Positions 11,695-23,258 of a stretch of DNA of 64,000 bases are shown one piece after another. Below the pieces are notes generated by a model. The model worked only from the letters and a program-made list of their open reading frames with translations, was not told the origin of the DNA and made no database searches. The stretch is taken from the NCBI RefSeq assembly GCF_004027225.2, contig NC_044278.2:3224001-3288000 (forward strand), given 5' to 3'. The stretch comes from Strigops habroptila. Lineage: Eukaryota > Chordata > Aves > Psittaciformes > Psittacidae. The translations under genes and the position numbers were made by a program. The first letter of the stretch is position 1; every line of letters begins with the position of its first letter.

Positions 11695-12161
11695 CTGGAA
11701 AAAAAGTATAACTCTAACTGTGATTCTTGGTGGGAAGTGGCACAGCAGAGAACGGGCAAGCTGTTATCCTAGGGAGCCTGGTCTGCACTGTGTAGGAGGA
11801 GCAGTAAAGAGAAAAGTGACATGCCACAAACAGCAGAGCCAAAGGCTATGCTACAGGTGCCTCTTGCCTCCAAGAAATCTTCACATTTTGTCTTCCTAAT
11901 ACTCTGTCTTCCTATATATACTCTTCACAGCAGGCTGCCAAAGGCTGTCTGCCTGCCCTGAGGGGGAAAGAGCAGGTCTCCATATGAGCTGCATGAAATA
12001 AAATGGCTGCTAAAGCAGCTCAAAGAGCATTTTGCTTGCTCTGTGTTTATAATCTTATCTAACTTATTCCTCACCCATGTGTGTCTCCTCTGAGGCCTCA
12101 TGATCTTGTTCGTCTCCTTGGTCCATCAGTGCAGTTACGTCAGGTTCAGCAATCAGGAATC
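10775..12161 (-). CDS. KRAB-type C2H2 zinc-finger protein (coding part found)
   Basis: This is a probable sequence-specific DNA-binding nuclear protein. The coding sequence found has two exons: 12075-12161 (KRAB-B-like) and 10775-11694 (acidic/serine-rich linker, then eight C2H2 fingers). Both splice sites are canonical and the join is in phase: the last G of the first exon plus AT of the second gives Asp. The fingers are contiguous with TGE/QKPY-type linkers, and the protein ends HQKHHTD shortly after finger 8. The upstream part is incomplete. No KRAB A exon or initiating ATG could be located, although an exon-1 donor lies in the CpG island at 15.4 kb. KRAB proteins normally repress transcription through TRIM28, but without a visible A box that activity is unproven here. 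The exact family member is not identifiable. Confidence 0.8.
11695..12074 (-). other. Intron of the zinc-finger gene
   Basis: This 380-base intron starts gtgagg and ends ttttttccag on the minus strand. It is ordinary sequence with no feature inside. Confidence 0.65.
12075..12161 (-). CDS. KRAB-B-like exon of the zinc-finger gene
   Basis: This 87-base minus-strand exon lies between an acceptor ending ttttgtaag and a donor ATGG|gtgagg. Read with one base from the previous exon it gives (G)[18 protein letters not shown] and ends SEETHM. The pattern F-x-I-x-x-P-D-V-x-x-x-L/M-x-x-G-x-E is that of the short exon following the KRAB A box in KRAB zinc-finger genes. Its 3' phase matches the finger exon exactly, which strongly supports the splice. 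The expected preceding exon should end in ...SLG-type sequence but was not found between 12.2 and 15.4 kb. Confidence 0.65.
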
Positions 12162-15100
12162 CTTACAAAAGCAAACAAAAGCAATCATCTCAGTTGAATA
12201 TTCAGCAAGAGCTTTTCACGTGTCTGAAAATCTACTGCCCCTGCTGAATATGGGGAGCAAGCAGAGTGGTTGCCTGAAAGAATGAAGTCAACTGAGCAAC
12301 AAACATTTATGGACATTCTGTACCCTACTGAGGTACCCGGTGTCAGAGACTTGCCTTAGAGGAGATTCAAGGTTGCCCCTCTTACGATAAGTGTTAGGAC
12401 ACAGACCAGACGTGCTGGACTCCTCAGAACCGGTTGACAGCAATGCTAGATACCAGCGTAAGCAACGAGCAAAACCCAGCCAAGCCGTACTTACAGTTCT
12501 TTAATGGCAGCCAAAAGACTCATTACTCTCCTAAGATTATTTTAAAGGGAAGATGTTTCTTTAGTCACCAGAACCTGATTTTCTTACTTGATACCTCATC
12601 TCTTCCTTCTCTTTCAAGACTCTCAGGCTGAGGCAGCAAAACCAACAAAACATGATGGCAATATGATGTCTTGTCTACTCTAGCTGGATTCTATTAGTTC
12701 CCAGCCTGGCATCCCTCCTGAGCTCCAACAACCGCCATGAATGCAACTGTTGGGCAGGCTGCTCTTACAAACACCATCAGCACCAAGGATGAGAACTTTT
12801 CCTTCAGGATTTACTATTTTAAGGCCAAACTCAGCCAAACAGTAAGCAACAGCAGTTAGTATCAAAAGGGCAGGCATTAGCAGTTGTTGCAGGAAAAAAA
12901 ATGCAGAACAGAGAAAATAGTCACTTTACGTTAAGAAGTAGGAATCAAAGATGGCAGGGAAGGGATACCACGTGGGTGAATCTAGGACCAGAGGCTGATG
13001 GCCTCACAGCTAAAGCTGAGGTCACTTATGGGAGTATTTTCAAAGCATTAAAGACATTGCTTTTTTCCCTCCTTTTAATCTTTATAGGTTTTTACTAGTT
13101 TGCATCACTTCAAAAATACACCCCCTGAACTCTGCTTCAAGCTACCAATCTCTCTGGACAACTGATATCTCTGGACAGCTACTTGAGCTCCAGAGGGGAT
13201 GGACTAACTGGACAGATGTCCATTGGTGCAAACCAACACTGATGGGTACCTGCTCCTGGACCATTCCATCCTTCACCAACAGCTACTTTACAACAGGTAG
13301 TGGGTGATAAGTGCCAGAATCAAGGAGACAACTCAGATGAAGGGAACAGTTTGAGACCTTGGATGCCTGCAATTACAAAACCACCAGTCCTGAAGTCTTT
13401 TATCCTGTGTAGCAAAGCTGGCCAGAAACTAAGGGAGCAAGCAAAAGAGAAAGACTGCAATCTTGAACTGCAGAACCATGCAGCAAAAAAAAAATCAGAT
13501 ACACAAAAATGAAGCCTTAGCAAAAGAAGAGAGGCCTTAAAAGTTAATAATCTGAGTCCCTGCTGTAAGTATCTGCTGAATGCTGAAGTGGACCGCCCCT
13601 GCAGATGGATCACTTCCAGCAGCTCCAAGCCAATACATGAAGGGTGGTTGCTTTCTGCAGCCCTACAGCTCTCGGGACTTTGCCACTATCGAGACTCTTT
13701 GCTGCAACAGCCCGGCACTACAAGCTATTTACACAGTGTGATACATACCAGACAGCCCCACTCCAAAGCAGTGGAGTTGCTTGTGCGTGGATTCAAAACT
13801 GTGTCCACACAAAGACCTCCCCTCCAGGCAGCTGCCCTCAAAGAGCAGGGCTTCCCTCCAAAAGCTGTTAAGAAACCCGAACTTTGGGAGAGCAAAGCCC
13901 TCAGCACTTCAACTTCTAACAAATGTCCAACAGTTGCCACCCAGGGAAACATTAAGCAAGCGGGCAAGGTAGAAAGAATTCCCTTCTGACCCTGGAAAGA
14001 TTTCCTGGCTCGGGTTGCCACTGCCACACTGCTGCTATGCTCAGGTTTGCTACAGCAGCTCAGCAGAAAGCAGACAACCCAAAAGACAATTAACAGGCTG
14101 GTCTGGAGCAAGGAAGAGTTTTATCCTTTCCCATGATCACAGTCATGTCCCTGTGAAAGGAAGGGACAAACCTCATCAACAGAGAGAACGTTCTTTCAGG
14201 GATTTCATCCCTTGCTAGCAGGATCCCTGGGCATATTGTGTTACTGCTTGAATGTGGGAACCAAGATGGGAAGAACGTCTGTGTATGTGGGTGTGTGGGG
14301 CTCCTGCAGGCACCATCCACAGCTTTACTAGAACAGGATCAGAAGGGTATCTAATTCGGGCCTCCAGCAAGGGATCTGCAAATCCCCCGTGCTGTTCCTG
14401 GGGCCTTGGCTTCAGCATTGCAATAGTATTACCTAGATTTTGCAGCTGGCTCCTACAATTTATGTTCTTTACCTTGGCTACTTATTTTCTCTTCTGACCA
14501 CTCAGCTCTGTATTCCTGCCATGGCTGTACCAAGCTGTGGAGGTTACAGGACTCATCCTAGTGCAGCTCTCCATACTTTCAGCTTCTCAGGCTCCTGCAA
14601 TGCTGTCGGTGGCTACGCGCTCTCTGCATGGTCACGCCAGGCATGACAGCACAAACCTGCAATTCAGAACAAGGTGTTCAGATCTTCGTCTTCCCAGCTA
14701 TTATCTGGGATAAATAATGCTTGCAGTAAAAAGCAAAAGGTGAAGATATTTTCATCACAGACAACAGTTACTTATGCAGCTGCATGCATTTCTTTTGGGC
14801 TTGATGAGAGCCCCCTTCCCTGTACCATCAGATGTACTCATAACCTGCAGTGCTTGCCTGCGCCTGCTCAGCCCTGAGCCTAGCCAGGGGTGCTGGGGCA
14901 CAGACAGGGGAGGGCTTCTGTGGGGTGCACTGCCGGGGCACCCCCAACGGTGTGTGGGGAGCAAGTGTGGTGTAGTTTTTGGGGAACAAGGCAGTGGCAG
15001 GGGTGCAAAGCTTCCTGTCTCCAACAGCCATCAGAGGCACTGGGTGGAAAATGGGGAGAGACCGGCGTTTGCCCGTGGGCAGGAGGATGGAGGGGGGAGC

Positions 15101-15425
15101 GGCATTACAGGTAAGGGAAGCGAGCAGACAAGGGTGGCAGCTACAGCAGAGCCCCACTGTGCCAGGGGCGAGCCGGCCCTCCCCTTCTCCGAGCTGCATT
15201 TTTGCTTCTCCTCTGGGTATCTCCCTCCTGCACAGGGCGAACGACAAAGGCTCTGACGCGGGTCTCACGCCCGGCTCCCGGCGCGGTTGGCCTCCCCCGG
15301 GAGCGGAGCGGCGCGGCACAGCCCCGCGCGGGCTGGGGGCCCCCGGCCCGGCCCCCCGGTGCCGCCCCATCCCGCAGCGCAGTGGGTGCGGGAGGCCCGG
15401 CCCCGCCGTGCAGCGCCGAGCCTAC
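12162..15425 (-). other. 5' intron region of the zinc-finger gene
   Basis: This stretch runs from the KRAB-B-like exon to the CpG-island donor. I searched the minus strand for a KRAB A exon (LYRDVM / ENYE-like) and saw none. The longest open frames (for example plus 13588-13989) have no supporting signals. A missing coding start may be hidden here or be very diverged. Confidence 0.4.
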
Positions 15426-15760
15426 CTGCAGCCGCCCGCGCCCGCTCCCACCCCGCCGTGCGCCGGCAGCGGCTTCCTGCTCCGCGGGCAAAGGGCGCTT
15501 CCTGGGCGGGGCGGGCGGCGCTGGGACCGGGGAGGCTGGCGCAGCGCCACTGGGGCCGTGTTCCGCTCCGCGCTCCACCGCGGGGAGCTGCACCCCATGG
15601 GCCGCTGGGCGGGATGCCCTGCGCCTGCTTGCGCGGGGAAGAGAGGCCTGGCGGGAGGAGGCGTCGCTTGTTCGCGGGACAGCCGCTCCGCAGCCTCAGG
15701 TCCAGTGGCTCGCAGCGGGCTGTTGTCCAGAGGCGGGTCGTCGCCCACCGCAGGGTTTTG
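15080..15760. promoter_or_regulatory. CpG island / promoter of the zinc-finger gene
   Basis: This 0.7-kb stretch is highly G+C- and CpG-rich, with GC-box-like motifs such as tgggcggggcgggcggcg at about 15506-15523. It lies upstream of the zinc-finger gene on the minus strand and contains a good minus-strand donor at 15426. It may also fire on the plus strand (a donor-like cattacag|gtaaggg sits at about 15110), which would make it bidirectional; that is inference. Confidence 0.7.
15426..15600 (-). other. Probable non-coding first exon of the zinc-finger gene
   Basis: On the minus strand a consensus donor GCTGCAG|GTAGGC lies at 15426 inside the CpG island. This is the usual position of a non-coding first exon. 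The left edge is set by the donor. The right edge, meaning the transcription start, is a guess. Confidence 0.4.
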
Positions 15761-15799
15761 AAGCGGCGCTGTTGTTCTGTGGTCCCTACTTAGATTAAC

Positions 15800-15940
15800 C
15801 TAGACCAGGCTGCCAGGTTGGATGGGGCTTTAAGCAACCTGCTCTAGTGGAAGGTATTCCTGCCTGTGGCAGGGGGTTGGAACTCGCTGATCTTTAAGGT
15901 TCCTCCTGACCAAACCATTCTGTGATTCTGTGGTTATTGT
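15800..15940 (+). mobile_element. CR1 3'-end fragment
   Basis: The sequence contains gcaacctgctctagtggaag and cctgtggcagggggttggaa, and ends ccattctgtgattctgtggtt. These are the last about 140 bases of a CR1 LINE in plus orientation. Confidence 0.85.
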
Positions 15941-18765
15941 ATTTGCGGTAAGGTTCTTTGACATCGAATTGTCAAGGTTAACTTCAGGGCAGAAGGGAAG
16001 CAGATGAAGTGGGATGTGTAGGGCTTGTCTTTGGTAGGAAACAGGGCACTGAGCAGCTCCTTGTGAGGACACCGTGCTGTCTGTGCAAGATGGGAGAGCA
16101 GATAGGAAGTCACTTTGTTCTGGAATTACTGTCTCATTTGGAGTTTCTCCAGGAGAAAGATACATACATAGTGCTTTACAACAGGTGCCTGTTCCTAATT
16201 TCTACATGTCATTCATAACCTGGAGGGAAGGAGGTAGATGATTGCGCATGTTTTCATGAAACATGGTAGGAAACCTGAGAGCTCAGGTGCATAAATGAGT
16301 TCTTCCCTCACCAATGTTAGAGAAGTTCTCCCTATGCAGTAGGGGACATATGAAAGGATTAACTTTGGCCCCTGCAGTTATGTACTTAAGCCCATTAAGG
16401 CTTAAGGGCACTGGAACAAAACTGCTGGTGCTGGAGGGCTGGTGCTTTGGGGTGCACCAGCCAGCCCTCTCCCCCTATGATTCCCACATGGCCCTGTGGC
16501 TAGAGCAGTCCCCACTGCATTACTGCTCACCAGTATAAACCAGGCTATTCTGCCTTTATGCACCTGCCCCAGCTGGCTGCTTTCTTGTGAGGATTGTTTG
16601 TTCCCTTGGTCTCACACAGTCACAAGTCTGATTTCCAGGGGCTGCACATCAAACCTGTCAGGGACCATCCATCCGTGAGACCACAGCTTTTCCTGCCGTG
16701 GTGACATGGATGTTTGCCATTTTCTTGTCATGGTGACATTTGTGTTTCCCTGCCACCTTACCAGGGAACAGACAGGAGTGGGTTGAACATGGAGAAGCCA
16801 CCCTAAGGCCACAGACAGAGGCAGGAGACAGCAGATAATGCTGCACGAGGCCATAAAACCCAAGCAACTTTTCATCTTGGCCCCTGTATCCCAACTGATA
16901 GATGCACTGCCTTTTTGGGCAGTGTTTTTTCAAGCCACCACTTGCTCCAAGGTGATAGTATAAGTTACACAGCCTTTCTGGGAGCTAAACCACCCAAACA
17001 TAGTATGTGCTTAGCAGGGGTACAAAACAGGCTGGCTGTGAGATTAGGACCCAGTGAGGGCACAGAAAGGAGCAGGTTTCCAGGAACCTGGAAGTCCTTC
17101 CTATTAATGAAATGGAAAAATACCCTCAGATCCACCTGATTCCCTTTCCACTTAAAGCCGTTGTTAGCAAGGCACAAGCGATTAGCATTAGTCAGAAACC
17201 TTAGTGGCTGTGTGTCCTAAAGGGAATGGGAATTGCAGTAAGAGAGAATTGAAGGGGGTTCGGTGTGCCATGCTGAGGCTTTGTTTGTTAAGGTTTAAGC
17301 ATCATTTTGCATTAAAGACTTACTCTGTTGGAGAAGTGATGACTGCTACAGGCTCATTACATTGGCAGTCTGTAATTTCACTGGCTGTGGACAGATGGAG
17401 AAATGGCCATCCACAAAGTAAGATGGGCATGAAAAGGTAGACACAGCTCCACCAGTTCATGGAACAGCACAACTGAGGGGCACGTTGCTGTGTCCTTGTC
17501 ATGCCTGTAGCAGACAGCACTTTCTTAGGAGTGTGGTGATTGAAGATCAGTATGTTCACAACCAAAGTACAAATGTGTGCAAAAGAATGAAAGAGGAAAG
17601 TACCCCTGGTTGCTGGATCTCCGTCCTTGCAGGTTTTTGAAGGGTGGTGAGGCAAAGCCATGGCTGATCTGATCTGCTGCTTCAATAGTCATTCTCTGAG
17701 CAGGAGGTTGGACTCCAGAGGCCTCTTCCAATCAGCATCTCTGTGGTTGTGTGACCAAGATGTGGGCAATTGCGGTTACCCTGCATGTAGCCTCCTGCAG
17801 ACAATTCAGTAGTTAAAAGGTGGTAATCTGGGAGAAATCTTCAGAAAAGGGTTTGGCTGTCTTAAAAATGCACAAAGCAACAAAAGTGCACAAAATGAGT
17901 AATGTGACCCTATATCAGGGAAAAGGGAAAGAAACAAAGTGTCTCTGGGTTAATATCAATGGTAAGTCAGTGATTACTGGATCACTATTCAAATACAACT
18001 GCCTGAATGTAGACAGATGCTATCAACAAAGTTCTTGCATTTCAAAATAGCTGCATTAGTTCAGAAACACCACCATGTCAAGCCTTAGCTCCGTTTTTTA
18101 CTACTTCAGAGCAATCTTGATGTTTGATGAGTCTGAACTTCAGCTAGCTGAAGTTTTTGTTTTGACAAAGCCAATGTATCAGTTTTAGAAGGTTCTATGC
18201 TTTTAGTGTTAGAATTATTTTGTCTTTAGAAAAGCCCACAATGCTTAACTTTCAGCTTTACAGGTTTTTTGGTACTGTTGTGCCAAAAGGAATGCGGTGC
18301 CTACCCAACAGCCTTTACGGTAATCCATTTACATTCAGCAGAAGTGCCACCTCAGTGGAAGAAAGTTTACTCCAGGCAGTTGAAGGATTGTGGCTGCCCA
18401 CTGAAGATTGTTTCTTAAACTTCTGTATTGATCAACCATTTTCACTTGCACTGAAAGAGCTTTTGGTGCAGAGTGATAGATGAATCACTCGTATGTAGAG
18501 CACTGACATGCTGCACAGCTGCTAAAAGAGAAATAAACGGCAAGAGCAGTTTGCTGTCTTACTGTTCTTCAAGCCCATTTGACAGGAGACTCTGTTCCAA
18601 GTATTTCAGCTCCATCAACACAGTTCTCTGTAGCCTAGATAAGATTGCTTGTTTACACTGCACAGTTAAGTGCAGTGCTTTCCAGGAGGGTACTGACAGC
18701 CCTTGGTTTGGATGTGAGGTATTAAAACACTTCCTCCCCTCCACAAAATAGTTTCTGATATGGGA
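15941..18765. other. Intergenic stretch
   Basis: Apart from the CR1 fragment at 17.64 kb, I see no supported gene. A strong plus-strand donor (atcaatg|gtaagtcag) at about 17961 follows the open peptide NVTLYQGKGKETKCLWVNIN, which is phase 1. It could be an unrelated exon or chance. Confidence 0.35.
17640..17755 (+). mobile_element. Diverged CR1 3'-end fragment
   Basis: The segment gagcaggaggttggactcca and the end ctctgtggttgtgtgacc match the CR1 terminal consensus with several changes. Orientation is plus, and it is older than the other copies. Confidence 0.6.
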
Positions 18766-18905
18766 ATTACAGAATCATAAAGTGGTTGAAGTTGGAAGGC
18801 ACTTCTGGAGATTGTCTAGTCCAACCCCCTGCTCAAGCAGGGTCAGCCAGAGCAGGCTGACCAGGACCATGTCTAGTCAGGTTCTGGTTGTCTCCATGTC
18901 TCCAT
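18766..18905 (-). mobile_element. CR1 3'-end fragment, minus orientation
   Basis: It begins ttacagaatcataaagtggt, then tccaaccccctgctcaagca, the complement of a CR1 3' terminus of the subfamily with CTGCTCAAGCAGGG. The remainder fades out at about 18905. Confidence 0.8.
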
Positions 18906-19884
18906 TACATTTCAGGGGGGAAAAAAAATGAAAGAAGGCAAACTAACACCAGATTGATTGAAAACCTGGGAAGCAAGCAGTTGCTGTTATCAATGCTAAA
19001 ATGCAACTGCCCCAATCTAGGCATGTGCTTATGGGAAAAACAAGCAAACTGCCAAGCAGTTTAGCAGCATCACTCTATCATCTTCCATTTTCTAGTAGTT
19101 CAGGGCAACTTCATTGTGCTTCAAGGATTCTGCAGACTACAATATGTGCCAGTACTCAGGGAGGATTCCAGCTCATGGTATTCATGTTGTGTCTCATTAG
19201 TAACTGCTGCTTTGAGCTTCTTGCATTGAATCAAGTTTGTGAGCAGCCTTTAAAGATGGATGCAGAAAGAAGAGCTTTCTGCCAGGAAACTCAAGAACAC
19301 CTAACTGGGACTAAAATGGCCATCAGAGCTATTGCAAACACACAACCAGGTTGTGTGGCTAACGGCTCTTGAGGAGTCCTTTGTAACAGCAACTTGAAAA
19401 TTCTCTGTTATTCCCAGATGCAGGGGTCAGAGGGGTCATCAGTTACTCCTTGTCCTTCAATTCTAGAAGCACAGAACTGGCCACAGCCATGAAACAGTGG
19501 CTCAAAGGGTTGACTCTTTGAGCTTAAAGGGTTGACGAGTCCTTGGCACCACCCTGTCAGCACAGAGAAGCATCTGCCTGCCACCATCTTGCGAAAGGCA
19601 TTCTCCCTTTCCTGTGGTATGAGTAAACAGGCTGCACAGGGAAGTTAAAAGATTTAGACTGTTTAACTAGCAAACTGTTTATATCATATGTGTCTTCTGA
19701 AGATGTGATAAAATTCAGCACCTCTTGAAAGACTCCTCACTGCAGTTTTCCAGCCGCTTTTCAGTCTTTCTCCAGTTTTCAGCCCTTGGTTTTTAAGAGT
19801 GTAGCCAAAGCAATAAATCTAGGTAATGGGTAGTTAAGTAATCGACAACTCAGATAAAGCCAGTCACCCCTTAAACTGACAGAT

Positions 19885-20030
19885 TTTATTGGGTGTGTAC
19901 ATAAGTACATAAAACATAGCCTGTGTTAGCGAGCATGCACCAGTCAGTTGGCCAGCTGCCTCGGGAGCCTTAGGAGCTGATGAATTCACGCAGAGCTTCA
20001 CACAGGTATGTGAATCCTAGTTGGGACTGC
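19885..20030 (-). CDS. Possible terminal exon and poly(A) site of a minus-strand transcript
   Basis: On the minus strand an acceptor (gcctttcttacag) precedes position 20030. The open frame reads QSQLGFTYLCEALREFISS and stops with TAA at 19970, and AATAAA follows at 19885-19890. Two donor-like sites on the same strand lie upstream, near 20087 and 20176. Their adjoining frames contain stops, so no coding path was traced. It may be a small gene or a non-coding transcript. Confidence 0.25.
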
Positions 20031-20640
20031 CTGTAAGAAAGGCAAGCACGGAATCATGCTTCCTCTGTGAGACCCTTCCAAGTCAAGCTTACCTGTGGCC
20101 TGACTACTTTGCCCAAAGGTGGTACGTGCAACATGCATTCACGTGGTTGTAGCTGTGGTACTTCCATATACTTACCTTCAGAGTGTAACTCACGTTATTT
20201 ATATCGCAGTTTTAAAGATGTTTTTTAATAGTTACTTACTTGCAAATGTCTGAACGTAATATTCTAGTAAACATCTTTCTCTTGAGTTTTCTGTATCTGT
20301 AAACAGTACTACCTACTACACTTGCCAGCTTTGGGAATCATAGCAGAATGCGAAATGTGTACATGGGTGAGGTGAAGTGGTAGGAGAACCACAAATGAGG
20401 TGCTTAGTATCTATATTTGAAAGCTTGTTTTTCGCCAGAGGGAACTTGCAGCTTGTTGTTTGTACAGCTTTAACTCTGCTTTGTTCATTTTTTGCAGTTA
20501 AATGTCCTAGGGTGTGCTAAGAAAGCTAGATTCTGCTCTCAGATACTTGCGGAGTAAGATGTTTGTGTACTGAAGGGGTCAGTCTTTCCCCATGTTTTCC
20601 CTCAGGCAGTTGATGGTGTTGAATTACTTCATTTTAGGTG

Positions 20641-20886
20641 ATGGTTGATCTGGAAATTGAGCTATATCGATGTGGTTATTTGATTAAATATGTATTTTAT
20701 CAGCTTTATCAGGTTAATCGTGTTATGCAAAGTAACAGTGAGTAGCCTCTAGTCCCATTGTAGCTTCATTTCAACTGGAACCGATTGGCTGATGAGTTCT
20801 AAGTGAAACTGTTCCTGAAGTTGCATGCACATGCTTTATCTGCCCAGAGGTAATGGTTATCCAGAAACTGAGCTATATTGATGTGG
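20641..20886. repeat. Pair of 35-bp direct repeats about 210 bp apart
   Basis: atggttgatctggaaattga (20641) continues through gctatatcgatgtgg. It recurs with few changes at 20853-20886 as atggttatccagaaactgag plus ctatattgatgtgg. Function is unknown; it may reflect a local duplication. Confidence 0.6.
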
Positions 20887-22110
20887 TGCAAGTCAACATC
20901 TTTCCACTTTGAACCCAGGATAAAGCTATAGCTAAAACATGAAGTACCACTATTCAGCAAGCCTTGCTGCTGTTTTGGGCTTTGTAAAGACTCAGCCACT
21001 TCCTGACTACCTACTAAACATGCTGCCCTTTTTCTGCATGGCAAGGACCATCACCGGTTTAGCATGGCAGGCAGGAAGAGGGCCTGTGCCATCACTGGTG
21101 GATATGCAGTAGATCGAATGGATGATGTCTTTGGGGTCTGCACTGCTTGTGGAGCTCATTTAATCAGCCTAGCTGCAGACCACCGTGCAAGGATTGATAC
21201 TGGAGAGGGCGCATCTGAGGCAGTGCTCTGTCCACCTTTGTTACAGCAGAAGGTGGTAACTCATGGTGTGGCTGCTCTCCTTCAGAGATCTTTTGATGCG
21301 GAATGCTGTTTGATGTTCTGCACTGACAGACATCTGGCTATGAATCTAGCTTCATTAAATCACCCTATTCATTTAGATCTTTGAGTTGCTGCAGGACTGT
21401 GCGTGCTTTAGGCTTGTTTCCTGGATTTTGTGCTTGTTTCTTGCTATTAATTTGAACGCTTTTGTGGTGAAGGAAGCTAGTTTGCAGTTTTTCCTCTCTT
21501 TTCTTTAGAATGTGTAATCATAGGTTGGTTAGTTTCAGAGTGCTGTTGTTTTCATAGTCTCCGTATTTGCTGAAACAAGGCAGTAAAAATGACCCACAAA
21601 GCTGTATTTTGTGGTCAAACACATACCCAGTGAAGGTACCAATGAAGGTTATAGAGGCTCTCTGGTGAAGTCTGCACATGAGTGCTTGACTTGTTGACTG
21701 TATGGCAGCACATGTTTTTAGTGAGGCTGAGGTCTTTCAGATGGTCACCTTTGAGGTATCTCTCTCGTTTCTATATAAGTACAAACCACAGCAAGCAGTT
21801 ATTTTGGATAGTCAGTGTGAGTCAGCTGATGTTAGTTTCATTTTCAGGCTCTTGGATGCATGCTCTCCTATGACCCTGTACTTGCTGAGTTTGGGTCCAA
21901 GCTGTAATATTTCTCCTCACCTTCTTACTTTAAGCCATATCATTCACTAGGGACCTAAGTGGATTTTAAAGGTTTCCTGCTGAACAAGCCCATAAAGAAG
22001 TGTGTGCATAAAAGCAAAAAAAGGGCACTTCTGAAATGTTACCTATTTTCACCTTCCAGGCTGCATATTGTATGTCCTTGTTATTCTTGAAGGTAAGAAA
22101 ATTTGTTTAA

Positions 22111-22175
22111 TGCTTAATAATTCCCTAGTAGTAGCATACTATGAATGCTTAGTAATTCTCTAGTAGTAGCATACT
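22111..22175. repeat. Recent tandem duplication of about 35 bp
   Basis: tgcttaataattccctagta with gtagcatact (22111-22140) is repeated as tgcttagtaattctctagta with gtagcatact (22146-22175). Only two differences separate the copies. Confidence 0.85.
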
Positions 22176-22970
22176 CATATGCTAAACTGGGATGGAAAAT
22201 TTGGTTTGGTGGGGTTGTGTTCTTAGAGGTTTATTAGCTGCAGGGCCAGCACTACATTTGAGTTTTGGGCTGAAACCAAATCATGTTCCTAAAGTGTTTC
22301 AGCTTGCTGCACTTGCTGCTGTTGAGTAGCTTCTGCTTGAAATTAATTCCACTGGGAAATAAAAGACCTCAGCTAATGGAATTACAGCAGTATATCTGGA
22401 ATATGAAAAAGCCAAGCTATTAAAAATGGAATATTAATTAAGCTTACAGCTTCCTCTTAGTGTTTGAGTGAGTGCTGTAATAAACTCTAGCAAGGTAATA
22501 CTAATAAAACAAATATAATTTGACAGAGTTGGCTTATTAGATGTTATTAATTGAGTATGAGTTGTGAGTTGTGGCTGTGTATTTACAAAGAATACAAATG
22601 GCTCATTCATTAGCTGCCAGGAATACTTTTTGACAGGTTGTGACATTTGTGCCTTTATCTCATCAAAAATCTCATACAGGAGTTTAAAGAGATTTCTCAC
22701 TTAAGCTTTATGAAACTGCTCAGGAGGAAGACTAGTACAAAACCGCCTCCGTGTAATCTATGGCACTTGGACAAGCCCGGGCTTAGTGATTAGTTTGAGA
22801 CCATACATTTCAGTAGCTGGATTCGGAAGTGAATCCCGATTTTCACTCTTAAATCGCAGCTCCCAGGTGATGTTCTCAAACTGGTGTCGTGGCCGGAGTT
22901 TCAGCCTGGTGGCTGTAATTAAGTTGAACTGTTTGGTAACAACTTTTTTCTGTGTTCACTGTGCTTTCAG

Positions 22971-23258
22971 ATCACAGTGGTGTTACGATACATGGGAGAG
23001 TGTGTGACTGTGTTATATTTGACCTCGACTATCCCCAATTGGAGCAGCCTTTTCGGATCAGCTGGCACAAGGGAAATGCATCCTTGCAGCACTGGATGCA
23101 TGGCAACACTGGGCATGGCCAGCACATTTGTGTCTTTGCTAATGGGACATTGGGGCTCCACGTGATTGAGAAAGAGGATGCAGGGCAGTACACAGCCATG
23201 GTGTGCAACAGCTGTCAGCATTGTCTCTACCAAAGGAAATTTCAGCTACGTCTGCATG
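22971..23258 (+). CDS. Receptor 1, first V-like immunoglobulin exon
   Basis: The acceptor tgtgctttcag and donor GCATG|gtgggt bound a 288-base, phase 1-1 exon of 96 codons. It shows the immunoglobulin V-type landmarks: a B-strand region GRVCDCVIFDL, C-strand FRISWHKG with the core Trp, FANGTLGLHV, and the D-x-G-x-Y-x-A motif as EDAGQYTAMV. Potential N-glycosylation sites are NAS and NGT. It has six cysteines, three of them in CNSCQHC after the F strand, which is unusual for this family. CD2-type V domains often lack the canonical disulphide. Confidence 0.85.

Larger units (their letters stand above)
18906..22970. other. Stretch upstream of the first immunoglobulin-type receptor
   Basis: No coding exon is firmly supported here. 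The signal-peptide exon of the receptor whose first domain starts at 22971 should lie here or further left, ending in phase 1. One candidate, 22036-22092 (MLPIFTFQAAYCMSLLFLK, donor gtaaga), has the right flavour but ends in phase 0 and does not join. Confidence 0.3.

Noticed and set aside
14979-15798. Long overlapping open frames in the CpG island
   Set aside because: GC-rich DNA has few stop codons; the translations are Pro/Arg/Gly/Ala-rich with no domain.
21064-21384. 106-codon plus-strand ORF starting MAGRKRACAITGG
   Set aside because: No recognisable domain, no splice or promoter context, and no sign of constraint; probably chance.
22036-22092. Signal-peptide exon for receptor 1 (MLPIFTFQAAYC...)
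   Set aside because: It ends in phase 0, whereas the first V-like exon needs phase 1; the join would break the frame.
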